From contig NC_053153.1 of the NCBI RefSeq assembly GCF_016808335.1, positions 16,689,033 to 16,753,032 on the forward strand: a stretch of DNA of 64,000 bases. The letters run 5' to 3'. Source of the stretch: Panicum virgatum (Eukaryota; Streptophyta; Magnoliopsida; Poales; Poaceae). Positions within the stretch are counted from its first letter, which is position 1, and each line of letters opens with the position of its first letter. Both the position numbers and the translations under genes were made by a program. Of the stretch, positions 33,301 to 44,974 are shown piece by piece. A model generated the notes under the pieces. The model worked only from the letters and a program-made list of their open reading frames with translations, had not been told where the DNA came from and ran no database searches.

Positions 33301-35131
33301 GATCGAGCAGAATGAATGGTCATGCCAATGGCTTAGCTTAAGTGAAAGACGGATATATACCAATGAAATGCCAAGAAGTCAAAGCTGCTCGCATGAGTCA
33401 ACACTAGGTTCCTACTCCGGTAGAGCAATCTCAAATTATTACTTGGCGTCTATCTATGAACTTATTTCTAATAATTTATAAAAGATAACCCACCTAAATA
33501 TGCGCCAACAATTTAGCCTCTAGCCTATCAACTCGTGCTGGAGAATTAATATAAAAATAAAGCTTATAGCTAATAATTATAACTATTTATCTCATGTCCT
33601 CTTTAATCTATTAAATATTCTAACACGTACTTATTATCTAGTTGTAATAGATTTTATTTTGCATCATACCTTCATGTATGTTTGATATATATTAATTGAA
33701 CCATTTATTTCTGGTTGGTATTCTTATCGCTTCCACCATACATGAATATATGCTAACACATATTGTGGATAGTATTTTTATATAAACAATAACTTAAATA
33801 ATATATTAATAATGATAGAAATAGTAATTAAAAATTTTATATTAGTGCACTTTAATATTTTTATAATTATATAATTTAGATTCAGGTTTAGGGTTTAATT
33901 TAACTTAATTATATAATTTATATGCAAATTTAGGATATTGTTTTTATTCTTTTAATAATAGCATAGGTGGGTAATTTACACAAAAATTAGGAGGTTATTT
34001 TAGATTTTTTATAATAGCGCATAGATACATATTTAGAGAGTTACTTTAGTTTAATTTTATAATGGCAGATGTGGGTAATTATTAAGAAAGATAATAAATT
34101 CAATCACTATTTTGATTAGAGTTGTCAGATTGATGGTTAGATGTTTTTAGAATTTTTTTAAAATAACCACTTAGAATTTTAGATGTTTCACCTGGAGGCT
34201 TAAAAAACCTCAGTTAGTAATAGCAAGATACATTCTCGCCCGTAGTAGCAACGTATATGCATGGATCTAGTCTAGACTAAAATTTAAGACCTATACCACC
34301 TCTACCCGAAAGGCCAACGATCGGGAACCTCGCTTCCGTTGGTTGTGGGCGAATTATTAGCCAAATGTGATCACCTTCTTGTACATCAGTACATAGACAA
34401 ATGTATGTGCAAACAAAATTCACCTAACACCCCGTCCAGATTCATTGAACCCAACCAGCCTCGAGTACATTTCAACGCGATAAGTCCCCACTTGCAAATT
34501 TGACACGGGGATGACTCCAACGTGCGATGAATTATACAAAAGTCAGAGGAATTATTCAGTATCATTATGTGAAACTTTCATATGGCCATCTAAATAGCTT
34601 CGGAAAATACCGTCAGGCACTTCACAGCTTCCCCCCACCCCCTCACCCCCACCCAAAAAAAACATAACTTATATAACATGAGAGAGAGAGAAAGACAAAT
34701 ATCACTAAATACCCCGGGCTAAACATTTTCGGCAGTTCCTCGATAATTCTTTCCCAATAACTGATATTATTGGGGAAGTTACTTTTACACGCTCCCTATA
34801 CTTTTGTCCCAATACAACAATATATTAGGAGAACATAAACTCTCCCTTTATTTGAAAGACGTCTTTAGGTTCAGCCTCTTTTACATCAGTTCTAGTGCTA
34901 TTTCTTCCTACATTTGACCCCTTTCCCCTCCTTCCGCACGGCATGTAACCCTTTCCCGGCTGCTCATTGGCCACGACAATCCATTCCATTAAACTCTCCT
35001 ATTTCACACAATAATTAAAAAAATAGGATTAATGAAAATATATTTATTCTGAGTTCAAACGCTCCCGCACAGCATATTAGGTGCAAATTTTCGTACGGTT
35101 TTTAGAATATGAACCGTACATGTGCCAAGTT
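33301..35131. other. AT-rich intergenic DNA, no gene
   Basis: Strongly AT-rich. At about 33960-34200 the sequence ggtgggtaatt and ataatggcagatgtgggtaatta resembles the left arm of the Helitron at 30.7 kb in the opposite orientation. At 34420-34500 lies a block homologous to the promoter of dioxygenase copy 2. A GA microsatellite is at 34680-34695. Confidence 0.45.
34423..34482 (+). promoter_or_regulatory. Duplicated upstream block of dioxygenase copy 1
   Basis: The sequence caaaattcacctaacacc, then gtccagattcattgaaccc, closely matches 44925-44970 upstream of copy 2 (caaagttcacctaaaaccc, then atccagattcattgaatcc). The shared block shows that the tandem duplication included more than 1 kb of upstream DNA. 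It may contain conserved regulatory sequence. Confidence 0.6.
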
Positions 35132-35134
35132 TTA

Positions 35135-35398
35135 GGGGTTGTTTGGATGCTGACAATAAAAAGCCATGCCACGCATGCGGCAGAGTGTGGCTCGCCACAG
35201 TTGGTGGCGGAGGAATCGCTCGCCTCACTTGTGGCGAGAATACAGCCTGTGGTGGTGAGAATACACAGTGTGCAGATTCTGTAGCTGCCTAGCATGAATG
35301 CTCAACCAAATAACTCCCATGAACGTGTGGCGAGCCACACTCAGCCACACCTGTGGCGTGGCAGCGTGGCGAAGTGTGGTAGCAAACCAAACAACCCC
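35135..35398. mobile_element. Tourist-like MITE in the promoter of dioxygenase copy 1
   Basis: A 264-bp element with the ends GGGGTTGTTTGG and CCAAACAACCCC, flanked by TTA at 35132-35134 and 35399-35401. The interior contains many tgtggcgag / ctcgccac motifs. It ends about 190 bp before the start codon of copy 1. Confidence 0.88.
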
Positions 35399-35462
35399 TT
35401 AATCTAAATGGGTTTTTGGAGCATTTACACCCTTTGTAATATCTAATGCAATCAGATAAAAA

Positions 35463-35472
35463 ATATATATAT
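35463..35472 (+). promoter_or_regulatory. TATA box of dioxygenase copy 1
   Basis: aaatatatatatc lies about 120 bases before the ATG at 35586 and just downstream of the Tourist-like MITE. Confidence 0.55.
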
Positions 35473-35585
35473 CTTAATGCATCTACCAGAGTGCGTGTTC
35501 CTTAACAGAGCCTGAGACCACACGGGCACAAAAACGAGTGTAGCTAGCAACAGAGCTCCACACAAACCACAGGAACCTGATCTCC

Positions 35586-36762
35586 ATGGGCGGCCTCTCC
35601 ATGGACCAGTCCTTCGTGCAGGCCCCCGAGCACCGCCCCAATCCCACCGTCACCGAGGCCACCGGCATCCCGCTCATCGACCTCTCGCCCCTGACCTCCG
35701 GCGACGCCGCCGCCGTGGACGCGCTGGCCGCCGAGGTGGGCGCGGCGAGCCGGGAGTGGGGCTTCTTCCTGGTCGTGGGCCACGGCGTGCCGGCGGAGAC
35801 TGTGGCGCGCGCGGCGGAGGCACAGCGCGCCTTCTTCGCGCTCCCGGCGGAGCGGAAGGCGGCCGTGCGCAGGAGAGAGGCGGCGCCGCTCGGGTACTAC
35901 GAGTCGGAGCACACCAAGAACGTCAGGGACTGGAAGGAGGTGTTCGACCTCGTCGCGCGCGAGCCGCCGCCTCCGGCAGCCGCGGCCGGCGGCGAGGTCG
36001 TGTTCGAGAACAAGTGGCCCGAGGACCTGCCAGGCTTCAGGTGATCGAACTCGATCGAATGATCCACCCGCTGGATGGTTTCTGAATCTTTGCTGAATTT
36101 ATTTGTGCAACAGAGAGGCGCTGGAGGGGTACATGGAAACGCTGGAGGAGCTGGCGTTGAAGCAGCTGGAGCTGCTCGGCCGGAGCCTGGACCTGAGGCC
36201 CGGCCGGCTGCGCGGCTTCTTCAGGGAGCCCACCACGTTCTTCCGGCTCAACCACTACCCGCCCTGCCCGAGCCCGGAGCTCGCGCTGGGCGTGGGCCGG
36301 CACAAGGACCCCGGGGCGCTGACCATCCTGTACCAGGACGACGTCCTGCGGCGCTCCGACGGCGAGTGGGCCCGCGTCAAGTTCGTCCCCGGCTCCTTCG
36401 TCATCAACGTCGGCGACACGATGCAGGTAATGTATTGTGATTATTGGTTGGTTATTGGTGACTGACCGGATCACTGAAACAACATTTCCGACCAGGTGTG
36501 GAGCAACGACCGGTACGAGAGCGCGGAGCACCGGGTGTCGGTGAACCGGGACAGGGCGCGGTTCTCCATGCCCTACTTCTTCAACCCGGCGACCGACGCC
36601 GTGGTGGAGCCGCTGGAGGAGCTGGTCGGCGACGAGGACCCGCCCAGGTACAGCGCCTACAGCTGGGGCGACTTCTTCCGCACCAAGCTCAGCGGCAACT
36701 ACAAGAAGCTGGACGTGGAGAACCTCCAGATCGAGCATTTCAGGAAGGGCCTCCGAGCGTAG
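35586..36762 (+). CDS. 2-oxoglutarate/Fe(II)-dependent dioxygenase, copy 1, with a five-residue deletion
   Basis: Three exons, 35586-36040, 36114-36426 and 36496-36762, encode 344 residues. It belongs to the plant DOXC class of soluble 2-oxoglutarate dioxygenases. It has an N-terminal DIOX_N region (IPLIDLSP, WGFFLVVGHGVP) and the family motif YYESEHTKNVRDWKEVFDL. The core carries the iron ligands H215 and D217 (GRHKDPGALT) and H268 (AEHRVSV), and a 2-oxoglutarate-binding R278-F-S280. Compared with copies 2 and 3 it lacks the five residues GGLDV after ILYQDDV, a strand next to the active site that is conserved across the family. The missing 15 bases lie between two GACGTC repeats in copy 2. 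Splice sites and frame are otherwise intact. The substrate is unknown; the deletion may impair or alter activity. Confidence 0.85.
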
Positions 36763-37266
36763 CAGGAATGCAGGATACCGTGCGTGCCCCGGCGAAGGCG
36801 ACTCGGCCGGCCGTTGCCTAGACTCTCTTGAGAGATCAGAGGTTATCGTGTCTCGCCATATGCTGCCCATTTCTCGTAGTGCAGCGTACAAGATATTTTC
36901 TGTAAACAAACAAGACACGTGTGCCGAAATTGTGGTGGCTCAGAATTAAAATGGTGCTTTTTAATTTGTTTATTTGTGTCTAAATTGATTGTGTTCATTC
37001 AGCTCGCTGGATCGGAGATTCGGAGGGTTGTGCTTTTCTGTTGTGCCCCCAATTTAATTTGCCGGCCTTCCCTCCTCTTCATCTGTGTCGCGACGATGCT
37101 AATCCTTCCACACGGAAGTTAATTAAACTTGTTTTCAGACGATGGTTCTCGACAACCATATACGAACCCTGTTGTAGTATTCGGTCGTGTAATCATCCAG
37201 CTTAACTAGCACGGAGTACAAACAAACTCCAGAAATATTTTGGAAGAACCACGAGATTCACTATTG
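36763..37266. other. 3' region of dioxygenase copy 1
   Basis: Likely 3' untranslated region followed by intergenic DNA. I see no additional gene. Confidence 0.4.
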
Positions 37267-37267
37267 A

Positions 37268-37460
37268 CATAATGTTATACGGTACAATTCAGATACTCAC
37301 AACGCATGCACATTCATGCCTATGAACACACAGATGTAAACCCTACTCTATGAGCATCTTCGAAGACTGAGCCGGTAAATTCTCGATATTAACCAAGTTA
37401 CCACAAGCGCTACACTATTGATGGAAATGTCACCTACTACTGAAAACACAATACCATTAC
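37268..37460 (-). mobile_element. Au-like SINE, 5'-truncated, minus strand
   Basis: Read on the minus strand, the landmarks cttggttaatatcgagaatt, cttcgaagatgctcatagag then tagggttta, and atgcgttgtgag match the body of the SINE at 50.35-50.59 kb. The tRNA-like A and B boxes at the 5' end are not visible here. Confidence 0.65.
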
Positions 37461-37506
37461 CATCAATCCGTGCACCTCCGTGGCTCTGTACGTACTCCGT
37501 AGTAAT

Positions 37507-37858
37507 GGGTGTGTTTAGATGTTTAGGGGTAAAAATTTTGGAACGAAATCTTGCTATTTTGGACTACTAAATGAAGTCTATTAACAAAACTTTTTGCACA
37601 GATGTGTTGTAAATCGCAAGACCAATCTAATGAACCTAATCAATGCATGATTAATCCATAATTAGCGAATGGTTACTGTAGCATCACTATTGCAAATCAT
37701 AGATTACGTAGACTCATTAGATTCATCTCGTGATTTACAATCCATCCATGCAAAAAATTTTGGAAATAGACTTCATTTAGTACTTCATTACTTCATGCAG
37801 GCGTCCAAACGTGTGATGTGATGTTTTTGGCCAAATTTTTTGGCTTCTGAACACGGCC
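37507..37858. mobile_element. MITE, GTTTAGAT family, copy D
   Basis: It begins GGGTGTGTTTAGATG and ends TTCTGAACACGGCC. Internal landmarks (gcacagatgtgttgtaaatcg, gttactgtagcatcac, tcattagattcatctcg) match copies A and B. The flanking 3 bases do not match, so one border is off or the target site has mutated. Confidence 0.6.
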
Positions 37859-40695
37859 AGTACTGTAGTAGCCCAAAATATCTTAGCCTACACGGCTATA
37901 TCTCGGCCCAATCATCTAGCCAGTTGGATTCTTCCCAGACAAGCTCATATCAAATTCGCTGCCCAGTACATGTGACGGCTATGCAATACTAGGAATATTG
38001 GCGCGCTAACGCCGCGCCCGTAGGGCAGGTGTGTTTAGCCTGTGGCAGTTCGTCCGTGCAAAGTCGGACAGTTCAAATAATGATAAGCAAAAAAATTTTA
38101 TGGCAGGCCAAATCAATATACAGTACAAATAGGTATCAACTGGCAACATCCATAGAGCTCAAAGATGTTGGCAAGCCATGCGATCATTCATCGTAGAGAC
38201 AAAACAAAGATAGGTCAATTACAAATATAAATAATAAAAGCACAAATTGCGGCATAAGTAGGGGGTCTCCAGGTTGTGCAGCAGGCCATTGATAGTTGGT
38301 CGGTCTCCTCTAAACTGATACCTGAAAATGAATTAGTATACGATTTGTGGAAGAGATAACATATTACGGCATGAGTCAATATTGATACTTTTGGTACAGA
38401 CATAAAAAAAGTTATATCATTGTCTCAGAATTGTAGTTATTTATAATATTAAAGAAAACCAAGATTACCACCTCACTTCCTAAAATCAAAGAACTTGCAT
38501 GGGCCAAAGGGAAAGGAAAGGAAAGGAAATGAAATGAAAGGAAAGTAACCTCTGATCCAAAGGGCCAAACTTTTAGAATGAAAGGCGAAACTAAACCTGA
38601 TACCAATTTCATGGCTGCACCTAAAATTCTTAAAAAAAAAAGAGAGAGAACTTGTTCATGATTCTTGCTCATTGGGATTGCAGTTCATGGGGTAAAAGTC
38701 TACAAAGAAAGATATGTAATCAAATCTGTAGACTTAAATTAATAATCAATAAGAATAAAGAGCATAGAGACATATGGTTGCTGCATTGTCGATTGCCTCA
38801 AGCAACATTTCATATTAATGAGCAAAATAGCCAATTTATTTAGTTTGTTTATGACGCATAGGTTGGCATAACAGTAACGGACTATGACATAAGTACATAA
38901 CTATATTTTTGCAGCTCAATTCACACCACTGAGGTGCCTCACCGGGGATTGTTGCATGCTCGAGCACACTTGCTTTACAGTGCAATCTTTATTGTTCTGC
39001 CACAAGTAGCAGTTGGAGGGGATGTTAGGATGGCCTCTCTTGCCTTGTCTCTATTCTGTCGGCAAGTTACTGCCTTCCAGTTTGGCCAGTCCAGACTCCA
39101 GAGTGGCGCATCTAAATGCACGAAATGCAATTGTGCCATGGAGAAATGAAAGAATCAAGAGTTCACTTTGCCTGCAAAATCCTGAACATAAGGTGGACTA
39201 AAATAAAAAATAACTTGGTAAGAATGGAAAACTATGAAATGTTTGATGATAGAGCTTTTTTCCTCTTCTTTAACTTAAATAAGTTATGAATATGCAAAGA
39301 GCATCATAGTTTCGTTGATGTTTTAGAAATTCATATAGGCTTGCAAAAAAAGATGGATTCATAACCTTTGGACAAACAATGTGCAATCGTTGCCACTCAC
39401 CCATTTATGGAGGATCAAAAAAGGGAGGCAACATGCTGATTAATGAGTTGTACTGATTATAGTTGGATGTATGCCAAACTCACAGGTATATCTATCCAGG
39501 TAGTCCATGTAAAATAATACCTGGAAAAGGATAATAGGTTATTAAACAAAAGTTCAATGTACAAAATTACTGGCAGTCAAATACTCAAATTGATATAATG
39601 TTGATAATGCTAAACTCAGCAGGCCACCATGAATTTTTCGATAAAAGGCCACCATGAATTTTTTGATGAAAGGCCACCATGAATATTAACCACTGATTGT
39701 AGAAACAACACCAAGAAGATGAAGGGAGGCTCAAACATTACTTAGCAGAAGGGGTGTCACAAAATTTAGTGTGTCCTCACGACAGTACAATGGATAACCC
39801 ATCCAGTAGCCACATGCTCATACCTGCACAACTGAATTGGCAAGCTACAGATTGTAATTAGCACATACCCCAATGGTACTCAACATGTTCTTAGATGCGG
39901 TGGACAGAGGAGAGAGGTTCATGACATGTTCATCTAGAAGCTGAAAGCATAACACATATTAATCAGAAGATATCTTAATCAGCTTGCTCTTTGAGTTCCC
40001 AGATGTACATCAAGGTTCGTACAAAAGCATATTTATGTTTTAGATATAATCAATAAAGCCATTAGCCAGTCCATCTAGGCATCTAGCTATTTGGTATGGA
40101 CGCTACGTCCAAGGGGAAGACCACACCTCAAAAATACAAAGGAAAAGATTCGTGTGTTAATGTGTTTATACGAAATCATCCCAAACTAATTTGTAAAACA
40201 GAGAGAATTAAGATCTGTTTCAGTCCGCTAGTGGGAGAGGGGGAGGGGAGATCGAACATTGGACAGGTGAGCAGAACACTGGAGCAAGGGGTTGCCGGGC
40301 AGGGGTTGCGGGAAGAGACGCAGTGACTCGGACGCGAGGTCCCTAGGCGCCAGGCACCAACACCATCAGCCATATTCACCTTGAGCATCGAGGCCGCCGC
40401 CACCAGGGAAAAAACAGATTTGATGTTGACATCTGTGGCAGGCACGAAGCAGGATTAGGGTGAGAGCATGGCCTTGAACTCAACAAGGACGGCGGCTTGA
40501 GGGTGCTTACTCGGTACGGAGAGGCGAGCGAGGAGGAGGACTCCGACCTCCATTGCCAGCGACGCACAAGCCTGCGCATGGAGGACGGGATCTAGAGGCG
40601 GAGCCACCACTAGGACGAGCTAGGGCGGCCGCCCTAGATCCCTGTGGGCGAGCTCCACATCATATCGCAGTTCGCTCAAGTCAGGTGAGGGCTAA
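37859..40695. other. Intergenic, no supported gene
   Basis: AT-rich DNA with short open frames only. At about 39620-39685 the phrase aaaggccaccatgaattttt repeats three times. A short purine run lies at 38510-38550. A GC-rich piece at 40.2-40.7 kb has several frames and no recognisable domain. Confidence 0.4.
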
Positions 40696-41134
40696 GGCTA
40701 CCTCCAAGGGCACCCCGTATCCCTCCCCCCACCCTACGTAGGGGGCTTTGGGGGGAGCGAGCCCTCCAACAGCTCCCCCCACAGCTCCCCCTATATACGG
40801 GGGGAGTTGAAACTCCCCCCATGTATAGGGTGAGTTTCAACTCCCCCTATATCTCTAATCACACCGTTTCTTCGCGATATTAATCCCGTTTGAGTCCCGT
40901 AACACAATGATAATGCGTATTATGACAGTATAAATATTGTATGATTTTTTTTAAATTCAAAAACATTAAATAAATAGTTAGTTAATGAGTGATAGTATAT
41001 AGGGGGAATAGATATGGGGGGAATGGTTGGAGAGAAGGAGTTATAGGGGGAGGAATCTTTTGGAGGGAGGTAGTAAAATATAGTAAATAGTACGTTTGGG
41101 GGGAGTTGGATGGGGGGAATGGTTGGAGAAAGCC
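40696..41134. mobile_element. Tourist-like element with G-rich inverted arms
   Basis: The left end is GGCTACCTCCAAGGGCACCCC and the right end read inward is GGCTTTCTCCAACCATTCCCC. TAA flanks both sides (40693-40695, 41135-41137). Both arms contain repeated ggggggagttg / caactccccc motifs. The TAA target suggests PIF/Harbinger. Confidence 0.7.
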
Positions 41135-41137
41135 TAA

Positions 41138-42830
41138 TGGCGGCACGGCGGCGCCCTCGGCGAGAAGGACAACGGCGTCGGCCAGGCTTGAGATTGGGGG
41201 CGACTGGGCGAGCGTGGGCCTTGTGGGACGCCTGGCCTGGTGGGCTGCATCCTCCGGCCCAGCGCCACGTGCAGGGTCTTCTTCCTCTTCCAACCAGCGC
41301 AACGCAAACGCCATCCACCCAGCATCGAGCCCCCGGCACCGTCGGCCGTCCTGCCCCCGCATCGCTGAGCCCCCCTCCCTCCATGGCTCGGGCCCTCGGC
41401 AGTCGGCCATCGGTGGATCCCTCCGCGCTCGGCGCCGCCCGCCGCCGCAGGGACCTGCAGGGCTGCAGCCCGCCTCCGGCCTCCACCGACCCCCGCCTCG
41501 GCCCTCGGCACCCACCGGCCGCCAGCGGTTCCCGCGCTGCGCGCGGCGCGTGCCGCCCCCACCGGTCGCCGCCGTGGGTGCCTGCAAGCCTCCTCGCCTC
41601 GACCACCGTGCTCCGCCCTAGGTCTTTTCGTGAGCTGGTCTTGCCACTGACGGGATCTGGGCCTGGGGACGGGGTGCGCGGAGAGAGAGGGTGAGGGGTG
41701 ATGGAGAAGGCCATCGAAGCGAGGTGAACCAAGCGGAGACGAATTGGTCGTCGGACACGGACGACGCGTAGGCCTCTCGCAGTCCTTACGTGGGCCTCTG
41801 TTGGCCGCGCGTACGATGGACGCAACCAACTGATGGTCGCCAGCGAGGCGCGAAAGGCACGTGGCCAGCGAGAACGCGCCAAGCGCCGGATGGCCTCCTT
41901 TTCTTCCAGCGATATGGATTTACATATTTATCTCGAACATATTTAGATCCGGAACTAATCTTGATATTAGTCTTGGATCCATCTCTAGGAGGTGGGACCA
42001 TGGGAGGAATCTTTGATTTTGGTTGGAGCAATTAACAGAGACTGGTTTCGATTAATAACATGAAGTTTGAGTTGGTGTTATAAATTAGGATTAAATGAGG
42101 TCCTTTAGTCTATTATTAATTGGGATTAAAGTGTTCTTTAGTTTTGGTTGGAGTTATCAACCAATTCTAGATTCTCCGTATGCTATTTTAAAATGAAAAC
42201 ATTCTATAATAAGTCATATGTGTTGTGCATACGAGGTGGTAAAGAAGCTAAATGCAAAATGAAATATATCAGGTTCAAATTCTGCGGAGCGCAAGGTTGA
42301 GGTGCTTGCGCCATCGACACCTACCTTGGTACGAGGTGAAGGCGCGGCGATGATGACAATACAAGCATGGATTGGTCCCTCAGAGTTGCAGTGCGGGGAG
42401 TGCCGCATGACGTCAGAGCCTAAGCATTCGTCAGTGGTTTAACACTTGCTGATTGAGGAGTGGTTTAACACTTTAATCCGCTCATTGCTTCACATGTATT
42501 CAACTTTCGAAAACAAAAGAGAACATGCTTGAAAAATGGTTCTAGAGTAGTAGATATATTTGGATGGACTACAATTGAGTGCTAAACTTGAACACCTATT
42601 AGCTCTTATATCTTTACTAAGGTTTTTGGATCTTGGTTAATTATTCCATTATTAGCACTCCCGTTTGGATTGGATAGCGCTAAAGTTTAGCACTTTGGGG
42701 CATTATTTTGGATCCAAATACCCTCTCAGTAAGAACCGAGATTGCATGAAATTGAAGATTTATACATGCATATAGACGATAAACTGTTCTACCCATTCGA
42801 AAGAAACTGTTATGCTCTTCAAAACCCCAA
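41138..42830. other. GC-rich block then AT-rich DNA, no supported gene
   Basis: 41.14-41.70 kb is GC-rich and open in several frames on both strands (for example 40920-41882 minus, 41110-41694 plus). No domain, splice structure or single favoured frame is visible. The block could be a captured exon or promoter. 41.9-42.8 kb is AT-rich; 42550-42720 has inverted atttggat / atccaaat ends typical of a small MITE. Confidence 0.4.
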
Positions 42831-42835
42831 TGATA

Positions 42836-43425
42836 ATTTTACAATCGACCGTGAGTTCCCATTCTCACGGTCGATACCCACTCCGCGCCTTTTCCTTCAC
42901 TCCCCCCTTCTCCTTCCCTCTTCCCCTTTATCTTTCGTTGGATCTGAACTAGCGGCTGCAGGGGGCGGCGACCGGCGCGACCCGGCGGTGGCCGGGTGGC
43001 GCGGCGGGAAGGCGCGATGCCGGCCGGGTGGCGCAGCGGCATGGAGATGCGGCGGCAACCGTTGGCGGGGAGGCCCGCCGCCGCCCGGTAGTTTTTTTCC
43101 TTTTTCTTTCGTTTTTTATTTTTTATTCATAAACATTTGTACTTAATTTTTTTATTTTTTGGATGTAAATTTTTTTTCTTGATTGTCTTTCAATTTATTT
43201 CGTAAAACTTTTTTTTTCAAATTTTCTTGCATTTTTTTCTATCTCTCCAAAAATTTTCTTGGAAATTTTTCTATATCTTTGAATTTTTGCTTGAAAATTT
43301 TTCTATCTCTCTAATTTTTGTCTTAATTATTTTAACTTTTTTGTACCAAAAAATGACAAAAGTTTACTAAAAGTGAAAAAAAATACATGGTCTGAAGATC
43401 GACTGCAGGAACCGTAAACTAGCGG
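42836..43425. repeat. Dispersed element marked by a CGACCGTGAG hairpin
   Basis: It opens with a perfect inverted repeat, ATCGACCGTGAG ... CTCACGGTCGAT, at 42843-42876. A GC-rich part and a long T-rich part follow, and it closes near 43398-43425 with gatcgactgcaggaaccgt then aaactag. A second member of the same design lies at 55.80-56.19 kb. The superfamily is not clear. Confidence 0.5.
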
Positions 43426-43435
43426 CGCTCAAAAC

Positions 43436-44243
43436 CAGGGCCGGCCCTGAGGGGGTGCGGACGGTGCGACCGCACCGGGCCTCCAAAAATCGGGGGCCTC
43501 CAAAATTTTCTATGTTATGAGGCATGTCAAGTTATAAGTAACATCTTTGCTTATAAGCCAGCTCATTTAGATATTGAAAGAGACTCGGATCATCTAAGTA
43601 TTTGGCATGGGCTTTGGAACATTAGCCTAGGACTAATTTTGAGAGCTAATGTTTAGTCTTAAATTGGTAGGCTAAGCATTAGCCCAAGTAGGTTGTTTGG
43701 ATCCATGGGTTAATGCCCACCCTCTCTCTCATTCCATATCTAGGTGTGTGTGTATACTCACATTTTTTTTGTGGGGTTCATACTAAATTAGCCCCATTAT
43801 CACCTCTTGAAGGGGCTAAGAATTTTGGGAGAGATGATAATCCACTTTAACTTAAAATTATCCCTCATACATCCAAACATGTGGGATAATTTGGAGCTAA
43901 AAGGTGAGGGATAACTATTATCTCTATGTATCCAAACAGACCCATGACCCCCTCATAAATTTTGTAACTTATATTGTTGGGCGTGACATCTCTGTCCAGT
44001 TGGAGGAATAAAGCCACGCCCTGATTTGATACAGGAAAATCAATGGACAACTTCTCCAACATCTGCCCAACTACACGCTTCAGTGCCTCCTTGACATCCT
44101 CGCGAGACGCCGCCACTATCTACAGATCGCCGATTTGCTACCTACTTGTCATGCCGATTACCAATTTGATTTTTTATATTTTTATAGTTAACGAGGACCT
44201 CCATTATTTTTTTCGCACTGGGCCACCAAAAAATCAGGGCCTG
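43436..44243. mobile_element. Non-autonomous hAT element
   Basis: An 808-bp element starting CAGGGCCGGCCCTGAGGG and ending TCAGGGCCTG. It is flanked by a perfect 8-bp duplication, CTCAAAAC, at 43428-43435 and 44244-44251. Inside, at about 43688-43944, a second small element with ggttgtttggatcc / gtatccaaacagacc inverted ends is nested. No transposase is present. Confidence 0.88.
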
Positions 44244-44251
44244 CTCAAAAC

Positions 44252-44515
44252 CTTCAAAACGTAGGCCGTTTTAGAATTTCTACCAAATAAACCTTTTTTT
44301 TTCACCTTTCACTACTACTGGACTTGCAACTGTAGACAAACGTTCTCATGTAAGTAGCTGCCGGGAAGGTACGTCTATCTAGTATCATATTCGGTCTAAT
44401 AATGGCCAAGAATGATTTAAGTTTCACGGACTGAGAGTCAATGTTTTTCCATGAATATATTACATGCATACAAAAATTGATCCATTTCTTGGCAAAAGGG
44501 ACGTGCTTTCATATG
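44252..44515. other. Short intergenic gap
   Basis: AT-rich spacer with nothing recognisable. Confidence 0.4.
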
Positions 44516-44664
44516 CTCTGTTCGTTTGGCTTGTCAGCCAACCAGCCAGCAGTATTATTATCTCATATTAAATCAGCACTAGCCACCAGCTACCAGCCAC
44601 TCAGTAGTATTGTTCTCTCATAACAAATTAGCACCAGCCACCAGCCACAGCCAAACGGACACAG
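44516..44664. mobile_element. Short MITE with TTCGTTTGGCT ends
   Basis: A 149-bp element with the ends CTCTGTTCGTTTGGCT and (inward from the right) CTGTGTCCGTTTGGCT. The centre consists of repeated gccaccagc / accagcca phrases. No clear target duplication is seen. Confidence 0.6.
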
Positions 44665-44924
44665 CGATAGCCCACAAACATGGAGAAAACACTAACTAAA
44701 ACTTAATCTACACATTTTTACTCCTACCAACAATGTTAAATAGAGAATGACATAGCGGATCATTAGTAATTCGTAAAAAAATTGTTTTTTGAGGGAAAGG
44801 AAATTAGTTTGTTCCTTCCATCCAGAGAATGAGAGAATCCCGATCCATGGATCACCCATGACGTCACAGACCAGAACACACGGAACAGCTTGGACACATC
44901 AGCACGGGAGATACCAACAAAGTT

Positions 44925-44974
44925 CACCTAAAACCCATCCAGATTCATTGAATCCCCACCAGCACGACGTCCCT
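44925..44974 (+). promoter_or_regulatory. Duplicated upstream block of dioxygenase copy 2
   Basis: Homologous to 34423-34482 upstream of copy 1. It now lies about 1.9 kb before the copy 2 start because a Mutator-like element has inserted directly downstream of it. Before that insertion the distance would have been about 0.2 kb. Confidence 0.6.

Noticed and set aside
40920..41882. 320-codon minus-strand frame with competing frames on both strands
   Set aside because: It spans the Tourist-like element border, is low complexity and has no domain.
42843..42876. Perfect hairpin considered as a microRNA precursor
   Set aside because: The stem is only 12 bp with a short loop, too small for a plant microRNA precursor, and it fits a transposon end better.
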